This document shows, in pieces, positions 25,024 to 33,541 of a DNA stretch of 64,000 nt. A model generated the notes under the pieces. That model saw only the letters and a program-made list of their open reading frames with translations, was not told the origin of the DNA and did not search any database. The stretch spans positions 5,952,001 to 6,016,000 of the forward strand of contig NZ_CP107853.1 of the NCBI RefSeq assembly GCF_036013525.1. Reading direction: 5' to 3'. The translations under genes were made by a program, and so were the position numbers. The stretch's first letter is position 1; each line of letters starts with the position of its first letter. Source of the DNA: Nonomuraea sp. NBC_00507 (GTDB lineage Bacteria > Actinomycetota > Actinomycetes > Streptosporangiales > Streptosporangiaceae).

Positions 25024-25886
25024 AGCCGCCGCCGTTCGAGTACCACGCCCCGCGCGACCTCGGTGCGGCGTTGCGGACCCTCGCCGAGGTCCGGGGCAAG
25101 GTGCTGGCCGGAGGGCAGAGCCTGATCCCGATGCTCAACATGCGGCTGACCGCGCCCGAGCATCTCGTCGACATCAACCAGGTGGCGTCGCTGGGCGGCA
25201 TCGAGCGCACGGAGGCGGGTGTGCGGATCGGCGCGCTGGCCCGGCACTCCGAGGTGGAGCGGGCCGGGGCGCATCCGCTGCTCACGCGGGCGCTGAAACT
25301 GGTCGCCCATCCGGTGATCCGGAACCGGGGGACCGTGGTCGGGAGCCTGGTGCACGCCGACCCGGCCGCGGAGTTGCCCGCCGTACTGGCGGTGCTGGGC
25401 GGCTCCGTACGGGTGGCCCGCTGGGAGGGAGACACGCGGGCCGAGCGGGACGTGCCCGCCGAGGACTTCTTCGTCGGTCCCATGGAGTCGGCCGTCCAGC
25501 CCGGCGAGCTGGCCGTATCGGCATATTTCCCGGCATTGGGCCCGCGGACCGGGGCCGCTTTCGAGGAGGTGACCCGCAGGCACGGCGACTACGCCCTCGC
25601 CGGGGTCTGCGCCGTCGTCACGCTGGACGAGGACGCGTTCGTCACGGCGGCCAAGGTCGCGTGCATCGGAGTCGGGCCGGTGCCGACGGTCGTGGACGTG
25701 ACAGAGCTGAGCGGGCCGTCTCCCGTCCAGGGGATCGACTGGGTCGTGGCCCAGCTCGTGCATGACGCGATCGAGCCCGAGAGCGACATCCACGCATCGG
25801 CCGCCTACCGCAGGCATCTGGTGAGGGTGCTCGCCCAGCGGGCGCTGCGCAACGCGGCAAGGGAGGCGGAGACCCGTGGAGCATGA
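25020..25886 (+). CDS. Molybdenum hydroxylase FAD subunit (CoxM/XdhB-type)
   Basis: A 288-residue FAD-binding subunit of the xanthine dehydrogenase/CO dehydrogenase family. The FAD segment LAGGQSLIPMLNMRL is at about residues 33-47, and the second motif RNRGTVVGSLVHADPAAELP at about residues 101-120. A C-terminal CO_deh_flav domain follows. It passes electrons from the iron-sulfur subunit to the acceptor. The GTG start at 25020 overlaps the permease stop; its end overlaps the next gene by 11 bp. Confidence 0.92.
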   Translation: MKPPPFEYHAPRDLGAALRTLAEVRGKVLAGGQSLIPMLNMRLTAPEHLVDINQVASLGGIERTEAGVRIGALARHSEVERAGAHPLLTRALKLVAHPVIRNRGTVVGSLVHADPAAELPAVLAVLGGSVRVARWEGDTRAERDVPAEDFFVGPMESAVQPGELAVSAYFPALGPRTGAAFEEVTRRHGDYALAGVCAVVTLDEDAFVTAAKVACIGVGPVPTVVDVTELSGPSPVQGIDWVVAQLVHDAIEPESDIHASAAYRRHLVRVLAQRALRNAAREAETRGA

Positions 25887-26352
25887 GATCACGCTCGTCG
25901 TGAACGGCGCCGCCAGGCGGGTGAGCGTCCCCGCCCGCCGCCTGCTGTCCGACTGCCTGCGCCACGACCTCGGCCTGACCGGCACCCACGTGGGCTGCGA
26001 GCACGGCGTCTGCGGCTGCTGCACCGTGCTGCTCGACGGGCAGCCGGTGCGCTCGTGCCTGACGTTCGCCGTCACCGTGGACAGCCGCGAGATCACCACC
26101 GTCGAGGGGCTCGCCGGACCGGACGGCCTCTCACCCGTGCAGCGGGCCTTCGCCGAGTGCCACGGCCTGCAGTGCGGCTTCTGCACGCCGGGGTTCCTCT
26201 GCACGGTGACCGCCCTGCTGGCGGAGAACCCGGCGCCGACGGAGGAGGAGGTGCTGGAGGGCGTCTCCGGCAACCTGTGCCGCTGCACCGGCTACCAGAA
26301 CATCGTCAAGGCCGTTCACCGGGCCGCCGAGCTGCTGGCGGAGGAAGCATGA
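25876..26352 (+). CDS. Molybdenum hydroxylase 2Fe-2S subunit (CoxS/XdhC-type)
   Basis: A 158-residue protein with two [2Fe-2S] domains. The N-terminal plant-type cluster uses Cys41, Cys46, Cys49 and Cys61 (GCEHGVCGCC, then RSCLTF). The C-terminal helical cluster domain has QCGFCTPGF and NLCRCTGYQNI. It links the molybdenum site to the FAD subunit. GTG start at 25876. The length (about 160) is normal for the family. Confidence 0.93.
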   Translation: MEHEITLVVNGAARRVSVPARRLLSDCLRHDLGLTGTHVGCEHGVCGCCTVLLDGQPVRSCLTFAVTVDSREITTVEGLAGPDGLSPVQRAFAECHGLQCGFCTPGFLCTVTALLAENPAPTEEEVLEGVSGNLCRCTGYQNIVKAVHRAAELLAEEA

Positions 26353-28709
26353 CGACGAGGTTGTTCGGGGAGTCCGTAGCGCGCAGGGAGGACCCCAGGC
26401 TGCTCACCGGACAGGGCCGCTACCTCGACGACCTGGGGCGTGACGCGCTCGCCGCGGCGTTCGTGCGCTCGCCGCACGCGCACGCCCGCATCCGCGACAT
26501 CGACGTCGGGCCCGCGCTGGACGTGCCGGGGCTCGTCGCCATCTACACCTGGGAGGACCTGCCCGAGCGGGTGGGCCGGGCGCTGCCCCTCCTCATCCCG
26601 CACCCGGCGCTCACCCACGGGCGCACCGCGTACCCGCTGGCCAGGGACGTCGTCCGGCACGTCGGCGAGCCGGTGGTGATGGTCGTGGCCGCCGACAGGT
26701 ACGCCGCCGAGGACGCCTGCGCGCTCATCGAGGTCGACTACGAGCTCCTCAAGCCGGTCGTCGGCCTGGAGGAGGCCGTCCAGGGCGCCCAACTCGTGCA
26801 CGAGGACGTGCCCGGCAACATCGGCGCCCACCTCGTCCAGGAGGTCGCCGCCGCCGACGGGCGCGGCGCACGGGAGGCCATTGAGACCGCGCCGCACACC
26901 CTGGCCTTCCGGCTCGACATCGAGCGCAGCGCCAGCATGCCGCTGGAAGGACGCGGCGTGTACGCCCGATGGGACGACGAGGACCTGCGCGTCTACTCCA
27001 GCACCCAGACTTCCACCAGCGTCCGCATGGCCGTCGCCGCCACGCTCGGCCTGCCGCTGCCGAAGGTCGAGGTGATCGCGCCCGACGTCGGCGGCGGGTT
27101 CGGCGTGAAGATCGTGCACCCGTGGCCGGAGGAGATCCTCGTGCCGTGGGCGGCCATGACGCTCGGCCGCGAGCTCAAATGGACCGAGGATCGCAGAGAG
27201 CACTTCATCTCCTCCGCGCACGAGCGCGGGCAGGTGCAGTACGTGCGCGCCGGGTTCGACGACGACGGCCGGGTGCTCGGACTGGACGTGACGATCCTGC
27301 ACGACCACGGCGCCTACACCCCTTATGGGATCATCGTGCCGATCGTCACGTCGACCCAGCTGCTCGGCCCCTACAAGCTCGGGGCGTACCGGGTCGAGTT
27401 CAGCGCCGTCTACACCAACACCGTGCAGGTCACCCCCTACCGGGGCGCGGGCCGCCCGCAGGGCGTGTTCTGCATGGAGCGCACCATGGACAAGATCGCC
27501 CGGTATCTGGGCAAGGACCGGACCGAGGTGCGGGCGGTCAACTTCATCCAGCCCGAGGAGTTCCCGTACGACCAGCGGATGACGTTCCAGGACGGGCGGC
27601 CGCTGATCTACGACAGCGGGAACTATCCCGAGATGCTCCGCATGGTCAAGGAGCTGATCGGCTGGGACGACTTCGAGCCGGCGCCCGGCCGGGGCATCGG
27701 GATCGGCTGCTACGTCGAGGGGACCGGGGTCGGGCCGTACGAGGGCGGACACGTGCAGGTGACCTCCGATGGCCGCGTGCACGTGTCCACGGGACTCACC
27801 TCCCAAGGCCAGGGGCACGAGACGGTGTTCGCCCAGATCGCCGCCAGCGAGCTGGGCGTGCCCATCGAGCGGATCAGCGTGGTCACCGGCGACACGCGCC
27901 GGTTCGGTTACGCGGTCGGCACGTTCGCCTCGCGCGCGGCGGTCGTCAGCGGCAACGCCATCGCCCTGGCCTGCAGGAAAGTACGGGAGAAGGCGCTGCG
28001 CATCGCGGCCGACGCCCTCGAGGCCGACCCGTCGGACCTGCAGATCACCGACGGCGTGGTGCACGTGGCGGGCGCGCCCACCGCGTCCATCCCGCTGTCC
28101 ACGGTCGCCGTGCTGGCCAACCCCCTGCGCTACGCCTTCGACGAGGAGGCCGCCAAGGCCACCCAGTTCTCCGGCACCGCCTCCCCGGACCGGCCGCCGG
28201 TGGCCGAGGGCGAGGAGCCGGGGCTGGAGGGGCGCGACTACTACTCGCCGATCAGGTCCACGTTCGCGGCCGGCATGCACGCGGCGGTCGTCGAGACCGA
28301 CCCGGACACGGCCGAGATCAAGATCGTCCGGTATGCGGTCGTGCACGACTGCGGCCGGCTCATCAACCCGATGATCGTGGAAGGGCAGATCCACGGGGGA
28401 GTGGCGCAGGGCGTCGGCGGCGCCCTCTACGAGCGCATGGTGTACGACGCGCACGGGCAGCTCGTCAACGCCTCCTTCATGGACTTCCTCATGCCGTACG
28501 CCACCGAGGTCCCCCGCGTCGAGACCGCCCATCTGGAGACACCGTCGCCGCTCAACCCGCTCGGCATCAAGGGCGCCGGCGAGGCCGGGGTCATCCCGGT
28601 GTCCGCCGTCATCGCCTCGGCCCTCGAGGACGCCGAGGGCATCGAGATCGACCGCATGCCCATCTCCCCCTCTGAGCTCTTCGACCTGCGTACCGCCCAC
28701 ACCCGATAA
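26349..28709 (+). CDS. Molybdenum hydroxylase large subunit (CoxL form II/xanthine dehydrogenase-like)
   Basis: A 786-residue molybdopterin subunit. The N-terminal Ald_Xan_dh_C domain starts RLFGESVARREDPRLLTGQGRY. The Moco motifs PDVGGGFGVK, TPYRGAGRPQG and, near the C terminus, GIKGAGEAGVIP with the catalytic glutamate are present. The RGAGR loop marks the form II class rather than true CO dehydrogenase, whose loop is CSFR. The substrate is likely an N-heterocycle or aldehyde. Position after the NCS2 permease and near allHFG/pucR points to a nucleobase. ATG 26349 overlaps the previous stop (ATGA). Confidence 0.93.
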   Translation: MTTRLFGESVARREDPRLLTGQGRYLDDLGRDALAAAFVRSPHAHARIRDIDVGPALDVPGLVAIYTWEDLPERVGRALPLLIPHPALTHGRTAYPLARDVVRHVGEPVVMVVAADRYAAEDACALIEVDYELLKPVVGLEEAVQGAQLVHEDVPGNIGAHLVQEVAAADGRGAREAIETAPHTLAFRLDIERSASMPLEGRGVYARWDDEDLRVYSSTQTSTSVRMAVAATLGLPLPKVEVIAPDVGGGFGVKIVHPWPEEILVPWAAMTLGRELKWTEDRREHFISSAHERGQVQYVRAGFDDDGRVLGLDVTILHDHGAYTPYGIIVPIVTSTQLLGPYKLGAYRVEFSAVYTNTVQVTPYRGAGRPQGVFCMERTMDKIARYLGKDRTEVRAVNFIQPEEFPYDQRMTFQDGRPLIYDSGNYPEMLRMVKELIGWDDFEPAPGRGIGIGCYVEGTGVGPYEGGHVQVTSDGRVHVSTGLTSQGQGHETVFAQIAASELGVPIERISVVTGDTRRFGYAVGTFASRAAVVSGNAIALACRKVREKALRIAADALEADPSDLQITDGVVHVAGAPTASIPLSTVAVLANPLRYAFDEEAAKATQFSGTASPDRPPVAEGEEPGLEGRDYYSPIRSTFAAGMHAAVVETDPDTAEIKIVRYAVVHDCGRLINPMIVEGQIHGGVAQGVGGALYERMVYDAHGQLVNASFMDFLMPYATEVPRVETAHLETPSPLNPLGIKGAGEAGVIPVSAVIASALEDAEGIEIDRMPISPSELFDLRTAHTR

Positions 28710-28718
28710 CCCCGTGCG

Positions 28719-29747
28719 ATGATCGGCGGCATGCGTGCCCCCGCCGCCGGACTGACCGCCTTCCCCGCCGTCTCGGACGATGTACGGCTTATCGACCTCG
28801 CCTGGAACCAGATCACCGAGGTGCCCGCGTGGGTCGCAGGGCTGGCCGCGCTAGAGGAGCTGCGGCTCGACGGCAACCGCCTGCGCCGCCTGCCGGACCT
28901 CTCCCGGCTCACCGCCCTGCGCGCCCTGCACCTCGACGGCAACGAGCTGACGTCCTTCCCGGCCTGCCCGCCGCACCTGGAGACACTCTTCCTGTACGCC
29001 AACCGCATCGGCGCCCTGCCTGACCGGCTGCCCCCGGCGCTGCGCCACCTGGCGGCCGGCGGGAACGGCCTGACCGAGGTGCCCAGCTCCCTCTGGAAAC
29101 TGGGCGCCCTGGAATCGCTCAACCTGGCCGAGAACGCGCTCACCGAGATCCCCGCAGCCATCGGCGGCCTGACCCGCCTCCGCATGCTCGACCTGGGCCA
29201 CAACCGGCTCACCACGATCCCGCCCGAGCTCGGCGACCTGCCCCTCACCGACTACCTCTATCTCAGCGACAACCTGTTCACGCACGTGCCCGAGTCGATC
29301 GGACGGCTGGACCGGCTCGCCTACCTCAATCTGACCGACAACCGCATCACGCGCCTGCCGGACCCGATCGGGTCCATGGCCTCGCTGGTGGAGCTGCGGC
29401 TCTACAACAACCGCCTGGAGGAACTCCCCGGCACCATCGGCAGCCTGGCCCGGCTTCGAGAGCTGCACCTGCAGGGCAACGCCCTGACCCGGCTGCCCAC
29501 CTCGATCCACCGGCTCGGCGAGCTGCGCGTGCTGGATCTCCGCAACAATCGCCTGCGCGAGCTGCCGGACGCGATGCCGCCCCAGCTCACCCACCTGGAC
29601 CTGCGGAACAACCGGCTGCGCGAGCTGCCCGATTGCCTGGCCGACCTGCCCGCGCTGGAGAAGCTCGACCTGCGGTGGAACAAGCTCGACGGAGAGCCCG
29701 AGGTCGTGCGGAGGCTGACCGCGCGTGGCTGCGTGATCCTGCGCTGA
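28719..29747 (+). CDS. Leucine-rich repeat protein
   Basis: A 342-residue protein made almost wholly of leucine-rich repeats, about 13 units of roughly 23 residues with the pattern LxxLxLxxNxLxxLP (for example LRMLDLGHNRLTTIPPELGDL and LRVLDLRNNRLRELP). There is no signal peptide, membrane segment or catalytic domain. Such repeats form a curved protein-binding surface; the partner is unknown. Intracellular LRR proteins are uncommon but not rare in this group. The start may be ATG 28719 or ATG 28731. It follows the molybdenum hydroxylase by 9 bp but is probably not functionally linked. Confidence 0.88.
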   Translation: MIGGMRAPAAGLTAFPAVSDDVRLIDLAWNQITEVPAWVAGLAALEELRLDGNRLRRLPDLSRLTALRALHLDGNELTSFPACPPHLETLFLYANRIGALPDRLPPALRHLAAGGNGLTEVPSSLWKLGALESLNLAENALTEIPAAIGGLTRLRMLDLGHNRLTTIPPELGDLPLTDYLYLSDNLFTHVPESIGRLDRLAYLNLTDNRITRLPDPIGSMASLVELRLYNNRLEELPGTIGSLARLRELHLQGNALTRLPTSIHRLGELRVLDLRNNRLRELPDAMPPQLTHLDLRNNRLRELPDCLADLPALEKLDLRWNKLDGEPEVVRRLTARGCVILR

Positions 29748-29762
29748 ACCGAGGCGGCCCTT

Positions 29763-30206
29763 CTATCGGATCACCCGATACGTCAGGTGGCTGACGAGGC
29801 GGGTGCCCGAGGGGGCGCCGAGGGGTTCGAGGGTGATGTCCCCGACGTTGTGGAGCAGCCGCTCGCCTTTGCCGAGGATCACGGGCGCGACGTGCAGGCG
29901 CAGCTCGTCGATGAGCCCTGCCGCCAGGTACTGGTTCACCGTCTCGGCGCCGCCGGCGATGGCCACGTCGCGCTCGCCCGCAACCTCACGTGCCTGGGCC
30001 ATCGCCGCCTCGATCCCGTCGGTGACGAAGATGAACGTCGTGCCGCCCTTCATCGTCACCTGCTCGCGCGGGTGGTGAGTGAGGACGAAGACCGGCGCGT
30101 GGTACGGCGGCTCGTCGCCCCACCAGCCGTTCCAGTCCAGGTCCCAGGTGCCGCGGCCGGGGCTGAACATGTTGCGGCCCATGATGAAGGCACCGGCCGC
30201 GGTGAT
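29763..30206 (-). pseudogene. C-terminal part of a split dihydrofolate-reductase-family gene
   Basis: This stretch encodes the last 147 residues of a DHFR/RibD-C-type protein (ITAAGAFIMGRNMF, WWGDEPPYHAPVFVLTHH, DVAIAGGAETVNQYLAAGLIDELRLHVAPV). The conserved N terminus is missing. The frame continues upstream to an ATG at 30227 but only through unrelated residues. The missing N-terminal 56 codons lie at 41308-41475 on the same strand, 11.1 kb away. Joined at the shared ATT, the parts give one in-frame 203-codon gene. The host gene was therefore interrupted by an insertion. The remaining piece is probably non-functional. Confidence 0.88.
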
Positions 30207-30207
30207 T

Positions 30208-30455
30208 CTTCTGCCCCCGACAGGCATGGCAGAACGTCGAGCACGACCACGTCGGCTGCGCCGCAGTCAACGGGATCCAGCAGATGAAGGACTCCTGCTC
30301 TGCGCTACGGGGACTCCAGGAGACGCTGACCTCGTCGGGAGCTTCTTCGACGATCCCAGCCTTGGCCACAATCCCACTGGCAATCCAATCAGGACCGCGC
30401 GGCGTCCCGAGGCCAGGACAGAGGCTGGGCCAGGTGGCTACGTGAGCTCAGCGCT
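30208..30455. other. Left edge of the island, no assignable gene
   Basis: About 250 bp between the broken host gene and the stop of the first island gene. Open frames exist on both strands (for example a minus-strand frame containing AKAGIVEEAPDEVSVSW, and a plus-strand frame containing NGIQQMKDSCSALRGLQ), but none has a start, ribosome-binding site and family match. It may be the remnant of a gene cut by the insertion event. Confidence 0.5.
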
Positions 30456-31157
30456 CTAGCGGCGTGGCCGGTGAGCTCGCGCGATGAGGGAGACGCCCGG
30501 CAGCGATTTCACGGGCATATACCTCTCCGCCACGATCACGGCGGTGAGACCCAGGTTGACCAGGAATGGCATTTCCATGACGTCGGAACCCGACGTGTGT
30601 TTCCTCCTGCGAGCCACGACCGGCCTGAGCAGCACGTTCCAGCTCCAGACTCGATCGAGCGCCAAGTCCTGCTCCGTCAGCAGGGCGCACAGGCTCTCGC
30701 GGGAGTAGCGGCGGACGTGGCCCGACGCCACGTCGTGAGCCGACCAGAGCGCCATGTCGCAGGGAACCGTGATCAGCGCCGTTCCCCCCGGCTTGAGCAC
30801 ACGGGTGAGCTCTCTGGCGGCCGTTCCGTCGTCCTCGATGTGTTCCAGCACATCGAAGGCGAGTACGAGATCGAACGACTCGTCTGGCAGCGGCAGGTCA
30901 CACGCGTCCGCATGGATCGCTGACAGGCCGCGCTCGCGGGCGAGGCCCACGGCGGTCTCGGAGTAGTCCGCGATCAGCGCGTCCCATCCGTGCCGCACGA
31001 GGACCCTGGTGTTGCCGCCTCCCGCCGCGCCGACGTCGAGGGCCCTGCCAGGCATGCCGAGGCGGCGCAGCTCGCGAGCCAGGATGGCGCGCCGCTCGCG
31101 ATACCACCAGTGCCGGTCCTCCACCTCGACCGTGCGATAAATCTCCCTGGCTTCCAT
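30456..31157 (-). CDS. Class I SAM-dependent methyltransferase
   Basis: A 233-residue methyltransferase. The SAM motif ALDVGAAGGGNTRVL is near residues 38-52, and motif LVLAFDVLEHIEDD lies about 60 residues on. A C-terminal stretch of about 20 hydrophobic residues (MPFLVNLGLTAVIVAERYM) may touch the membrane. The start at 31157 has a strong AGGAGG at 5 bp. It is 8 bp downstream of rmlB and is the last gene of a minus-strand operon rmlA-rmlB-methyltransferase. A role in methylating a sugar or a lipid-linked intermediate is likely but not proven. Confidence 0.85.
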   Translation of the reverse strand: MEAREIYRTVEVEDRHWWYRERRAILARELRRLGMPGRALDVGAAGGGNTRVLVRHGWDALIADYSETAVGLARERGLSAIHADACDLPLPDESFDLVLAFDVLEHIEDDGTAARELTRVLKPGGTALITVPCDMALWSAHDVASGHVRRYSRESLCALLTEQDLALDRVWSWNVLLRPVVARRRKHTSGSDVMEMPFLVNLGLTAVIVAERYMPVKSLPGVSLIARAHRPRR

Positions 31158-31165
31158 GGTTCCTC

Positions 31166-32131
31166 CTAGATCAGGCGACACCACCATTCCTGGTTGTCGC
31201 GATACCAACGCACGACCTCAGCGAGACCTTCGTCGAAGGGCACCTGGGGCGCGAAGCCGATTCCACGGATCTTGCCGCTATCGACGGAGTACCGCCGGTC
31301 ATGCCCGGGCCGGTCCGCGACGTGCTCCACCATGTCCCAGCCCATGCCGCAGGCGGCCAGCACTCGTTCCGCGAGCTGCCGGTTGGTGAGCTCGATCCCC
31401 CCGCCCACGTTGTAGACCTCGCCGGCAGCACCCTTGTCGAGCACGAGTTGGATCGCCCGGCAATGGTCGTCGACGTGGAGCCATTCGCGGGTGTGCTGAC
31501 CGTCCCCGTACAAAGGGACGCGACGTGCGTCGATCAGGCGGGTGAGGAATTGGGGGATGACCTTCTCGGGATGCTGGTTGGGACCGTAGTTGTTGGAGCA
31601 GCGCGTTACCCGGACGTCCAGCCCGTAGGTGCGATGATAGGAGCGGCACAGGAGATCGGCCCCGGCCTTGGACGCGGCGTACGGGGAGTTGGGCGCCAGC
31701 GGCTCGGATTCGGTCCAGGATCCCTCGGTGATGGACCCGTACACCTCATCTGTGGAGACCTGGACCACCGTACGGACGCCGGCCTTCAGGGCGGCCTGCA
31801 GGAGGAGTTGCGTGCCGTGCACATTGGTGACGACGAAATCTCCCGGACCGGCGATGGACCTGTCGACATGCGTCTCGGCGGCGAAGTTGACGATGACGTC
31901 GTGGCCGGGCACGACGTCGGCAAGGAGCCGCGCGTCGGCGATGTCTCCGCGGACGAAGCGGAAGTGCCGATGCTCCGCGACAGGCTTCAGATTCGCCAAG
32001 CTGCCCGCATAGGTCAGCTTGTCCAGCACCGTCACGTGGGCGTCCTCGTAGCCGGGATAGCGCCTGCCGACCAATGACCGCACGTAGTGCGAGCCGATGA
32101 AGCCGGCGCCGCCGGCCACCAGAACCTTCAT
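31166..32131 (-). CDS. rmlB: dTDP-glucose 4,6-dehydratase
   Basis: A 321-residue extended short-chain dehydrogenase of the RmlB family. The NAD motif GGAGFIGSH is at residues 7-15, then STDEVYG, the YxxxK pair in SPYAASKAG, and RCSNNYGPNQHPEKVIP. It converts dTDP-glucose to dTDP-4-keto-6-deoxyglucose. The ATG at 32131 overlaps the rmlA stop by 4 bp. Together with rmlA and the WecE-like aminotransferase in the same island it supplies the precursor for dTDP-Fuc4NAc. No rmlC or rmlD gene is nearby, so rhamnose is not the expected product. Confidence 0.95.
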   Translation of the reverse strand: MKVLVAGGAGFIGSHYVRSLVGRRYPGYEDAHVTVLDKLTYAGSLANLKPVAEHRHFRFVRGDIADARLLADVVPGHDVIVNFAAETHVDRSIAGPGDFVVTNVHGTQLLLQAALKAGVRTVVQVSTDEVYGSITEGSWTESEPLAPNSPYAASKAGADLLCRSYHRTYGLDVRVTRCSNNYGPNQHPEKVIPQFLTRLIDARRVPLYGDGQHTREWLHVDDHCRAIQLVLDKGAAGEVYNVGGGIELTNRQLAERVLAACGMGWDMVEHVADRPGHDRRYSVDSGKIRGIGFAPQVPFDEGLAEVVRWYRDNQEWWCRLI

Positions 32132-33195
32132 GCCCTCACCTGAACCCTGCTGTGGTCGCCGACCATGAGCTGATGCGTGTTGGGGATTCCCTCGGCCCTG
32201 GTGACCTCGACATTGCGTCCGATCAAGGAATAGGTGAGCCGGGAGACGCCTTTGATGGTGGAGTCCTTCAGCACGATGGCGTACTCCACCTCGGAGTCCT
32301 GCACTAGGCAGCTGTCTCCGATCGAGGTGTAGGGACCGATGTAGGAGTTGCGGACTCTCGCGTCGGCCCCGGTGACCGCGGGTCCTCGGATCACCGAGCC
32401 CTCCACCGAGGCGCCGGGTTCGATGACGACGTTGCCGGCGATCTCGGACCGCCCGTCGACGGCACCGCAGACGGCTCCGTTGATCATCTCCAGGACGATG
32501 CGGTTGCACTCGAGTATGTCCTGCAGCCGCCCGGTGTCCTTCCAGTAGCCGCTGACGAAGTGAGAGTGGACACGGTGCCCGCGGGCGATGAGCCACTCGA
32601 TCGCGTCGGTGATCTCCAGCTCGCCGCGGGCGGACGGCGTGATGGCGCGGACCGCCTCATGGATCGCAGGGGAGAAGGTGTAGACGCCGACGATCGCCAG
32701 ATCGCTACGCGGGTGCTCTGGCTTCTCCTCCAGCCGGAGGATCTCGCCGTTGGGGCCGAGCTCGGCCACGCCGTAGAACTGGGGCTCGGCGACCTTGGTG
32801 AGCAGGATCTGGGCGTCGTAATCCGCTTTGCGGAACGAGTCGACCAGGTCGGCGATGCCGTCCACCAGGAAGTTGTCGCCGAGATACATCACGAAGGGCG
32901 CGTCGGTGAGGAACTCCCTGGCGATCAGCACGCAGTGCGCGAGCCCGAGTGGCGCGTGCTGGGCGATGTACGTCACGTCCAAACCGAAGCTCGAGCCGTC
33001 ACCGACGGCGTCCCGTACCTCTGCTCCCGTATCACCGACGACGATGCCCACGCTGGTGATGCCCGCCGCCCGTATGGCCTCCAGACCGTAGAACAGGACC
33101 GGCTTGTTGGCGACGGGGACCAGCTGTTTCGCCGACGTGTGGGTCAGCGGGCGAAGCCTCGTCCCCTTTCCGCCTGCCAAAACGAGCGCTTTCAT
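32128..33195 (-). CDS. rmlA: Glucose-1-phosphate thymidylyltransferase (long form)
   Basis: A 355-residue nucleotidyltransferase. The catalytic N-terminal domain opens MKALVLAGGKGTRLRPLT and includes MYLGDNFLVDG and RLEEKPEHP. The last 100 residues form a left-handed beta-helix (hexapeptide repeat) domain. This long form is typical of actinomycete deoxysugar clusters rather than of the short E. coli enzyme. It makes dTDP-glucose from glucose-1-phosphate and dTTP. It is the first gene of a three-gene minus-strand operon; its promoter lies in the 346-bp gap upstream. Confidence 0.95.
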   Translation of the reverse strand: MKALVLAGGKGTRLRPLTHTSAKQLVPVANKPVLFYGLEAIRAAGITSVGIVVGDTGAEVRDAVGDGSSFGLDVTYIAQHAPLGLAHCVLIAREFLTDAPFVMYLGDNFLVDGIADLVDSFRKADYDAQILLTKVAEPQFYGVAELGPNGEILRLEEKPEHPRSDLAIVGVYTFSPAIHEAVRAITPSARGELEITDAIEWLIARGHRVHSHFVSGYWKDTGRLQDILECNRIVLEMINGAVCGAVDGRSEIAGNVVIEPGASVEGSVIRGPAVTGADARVRNSYIGPYTSIGDSCLVQDSEVEYAIVLKDSTIKGVSRLTYSLIGRNVEVTRAEGIPNTHQLMVGDHSRVQVRA

Positions 33196-33541
33196 CGCTT
33201 CAAGAGTCCTTCCCCCGAAGAGCGCGTGGTCGTGGTGACCATCGATTACTTGAACCTATTGCAGCCTCAGTTCAACGTTTTTCCGGCAACCCGCGACTTT
33301 GTTCAAGATTGTGCCGCTTGTTGCCTGGAACAGACTTTTCGTCGCCGCGGCATGCGGCCGTAAAGGATCAGTAGGTCGGTGACAATGAAACATTAATAAA
33401 TCACGGCCCACCAGGGTGCCACTCACCGGATATGTGATGCAGTGCCTGAAGTGTGGATTCACATTACGAGTGATTCGGCGCGTCTCGCGAGGGATTGTAG
33501 CGGGAGCCGAACGAACTCAACACTGATCACCGGGGGGATCA
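33196..33541. promoter_or_regulatory. Divergent intergenic region between rmlA and the GT2 gene
   Basis: This 346-bp gap contains no convincing gene. It is AT-richer than its surroundings (for example ACATTAATAAATCACG near 33390) and must hold promoters for the rmlA operon and for the plus-strand glycosyltransferase. GGGGGG just before 33542 is the ribosome-binding site of the latter. No specific operator was recognised. Confidence 0.5.

Noticed and set aside
26316..28700. Antisense frame (794 codons) opposite the molybdenum hydroxylase
   Set aside because: The sense strand encodes all Moco motifs; the antisense product is low-complexity.
33256..33462. Minus-strand 68-codon frame in the rmlA-GT2 gap
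   Set aside because: No family match or ribosome-binding site; the AT-rich DNA is better explained as a divergent promoter region.
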